Shown in pieces: positions 63,854-64,000 of a DNA stretch of 64,000 bases. The stretch comes from Spirosoma radiotolerans. Lineage in GTDB: Bacteria; Bacteroidota; Bacteroidia; Cytophagales; Spirosomataceae. Made by a program: the position numbers and the translations under genes. The stretch spans positions 2,666,001 to 2,730,000 of the forward strand of contig NZ_CP010429.1 of assembly GCF_000974425.1 (NCBI RefSeq), in the 5' to 3' direction. The notes under the pieces are model-generated. The model was given only the letters and a program-made list of their open reading frames with translations. It searched no databases and was not told where the DNA came from. The number at the start of each line of letters is the position of its first letter. Position 1 is the first letter of the stretch.

Positions 63854-64000
63854 ATGTTAACGAATAAAACTCCCTGGATCATCCTGCTGGTCTTATGGAT
63901 GATCGGTTCCACTTGGTGGCACGTTTGTAAAATAAAGCAGCTTTGCGGAAATGACCCCGCGCCCGTAGAAACAGCTGTTGAGCCCGAATTATATACAACG
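63854..64000 (+). CDS. OmpA-type envelope protein, N-terminal fragment (runs off the right edge)
   Basis: Open to the edge for 49 codons from the ATG at 63854. The product starts with a single membrane anchor (TPWIILLVLWMIGSTWWHVC) followed by KIKQLCGNDPAPVETAVEPE. The WWHVCKIKQLC pattern is shared by the N-termini of OmpA-family proteins in Cytophagales, as I recall them. The domain itself is outside the window, so the assignment is tentative. Confidence 0.45.
   Translation, partial: MLTNKTPWIILLVLWMIGSTWWHVCKIKQLCGNDPAPVETAVEPELYTT

Noticed and set aside
1-64000. CRISPR array, insertion sequence or prophage module
   Set aside because: No regularly spaced repeats, transposase, integrase, capsid, portal or terminase genes were seen on either strand.

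Overview
The window looks like chromosomal DNA from a Spirosoma-like member of the Cytophagales (Bacteroidota). This rests on a type IX secretion (CHU/gliding-type) C-terminal sorting domain, TTTG / TAnnTTTG promoter elements, DUF3127 and DUF2809 proteins, a fused single-chain glycyl-tRNA synthetase, a Wzi-type capsule protein and many genes without a clear Shine-Dalgarno sequence. The genus is an inference; there is no 16S rRNA here. No insertion sequence, integrase, prophage or CRISPR array was seen.

Layout. 1-2063: the 3'-truncated (window edge) start of a rifampicin phosphotransferase (rph) gene behind a MarR regulator, with nested palindromes at the MarR promoter. 2233-4608: a VOC protein and a secreted esterase/SMP-30 fusion. 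4609-12603: a low-density accessory stretch holding small unknown genes, two copies of a frameshifted fragment, a YD-repeat-like lipoprotein, a stand-alone nucleotidyltransferase (toxin-like) protein, a umuD-umuC deletion remnant with stop codons, a large charged protein of unknown function and a dead DNA/RNA endonuclease gene. It abuts the 3' end of tRNA-Leu(GAG). 12820-22180: housekeeping-type genes (tRNA-Leu, DUF3127, tRNA-Lys, SDR, a T9SS cargo protein, rlmD, a deacetylase, a ComEA-like protein, an outer-membrane barrel).

22182-38054 is an exopolysaccharide region. A minus-strand operon (SGNH/AlgJ-like protein, MBOAT acyltransferase, acyltransferase-3) probably O-acylates the polymer. A divergent plus-strand operon supplies the priming sugar-phosphate transferase, Wzx-like flippase, methyltransferase, four glycosyltransferases, a Wzy/ligase-like membrane protein and a hexapeptide acyltransferase, and a convergent Wzi-like outer-membrane protein follows. 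The central part (about 27.5-36.4 kb) is visibly AT-richer than its flanks. Wza/Wzc export components are not in the window.

38477-47964: glyQS, then a minus-strand assimilatory sulfur block (cysN, cysD, an Fe-S type cysH, a Gfo/Idh oxidoreductase, metZ, a TauE/SafE transporter) preceded by a DUF819 membrane protein. Together these would activate sulfate, reduce APS and place reduced sulfur on homoserine; sulfite reductase is not in the window. 48337-64000: a subtilisin-like lipoprotein, a multi-spanning membrane protein, leuS, a luciferase-like monooxygenase, an M48 peptidase, a GDPD lipoprotein, DUF2809, an Rrf2-regulated NAD(P)-binding protein with a shared operator, a GNAT-nitrilase fusion, threonine aldolase, and the start of an OmpA-type protein at the right edge. 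Several intergenic gaps carry long inverted repeats that look like REP-type hairpin families.
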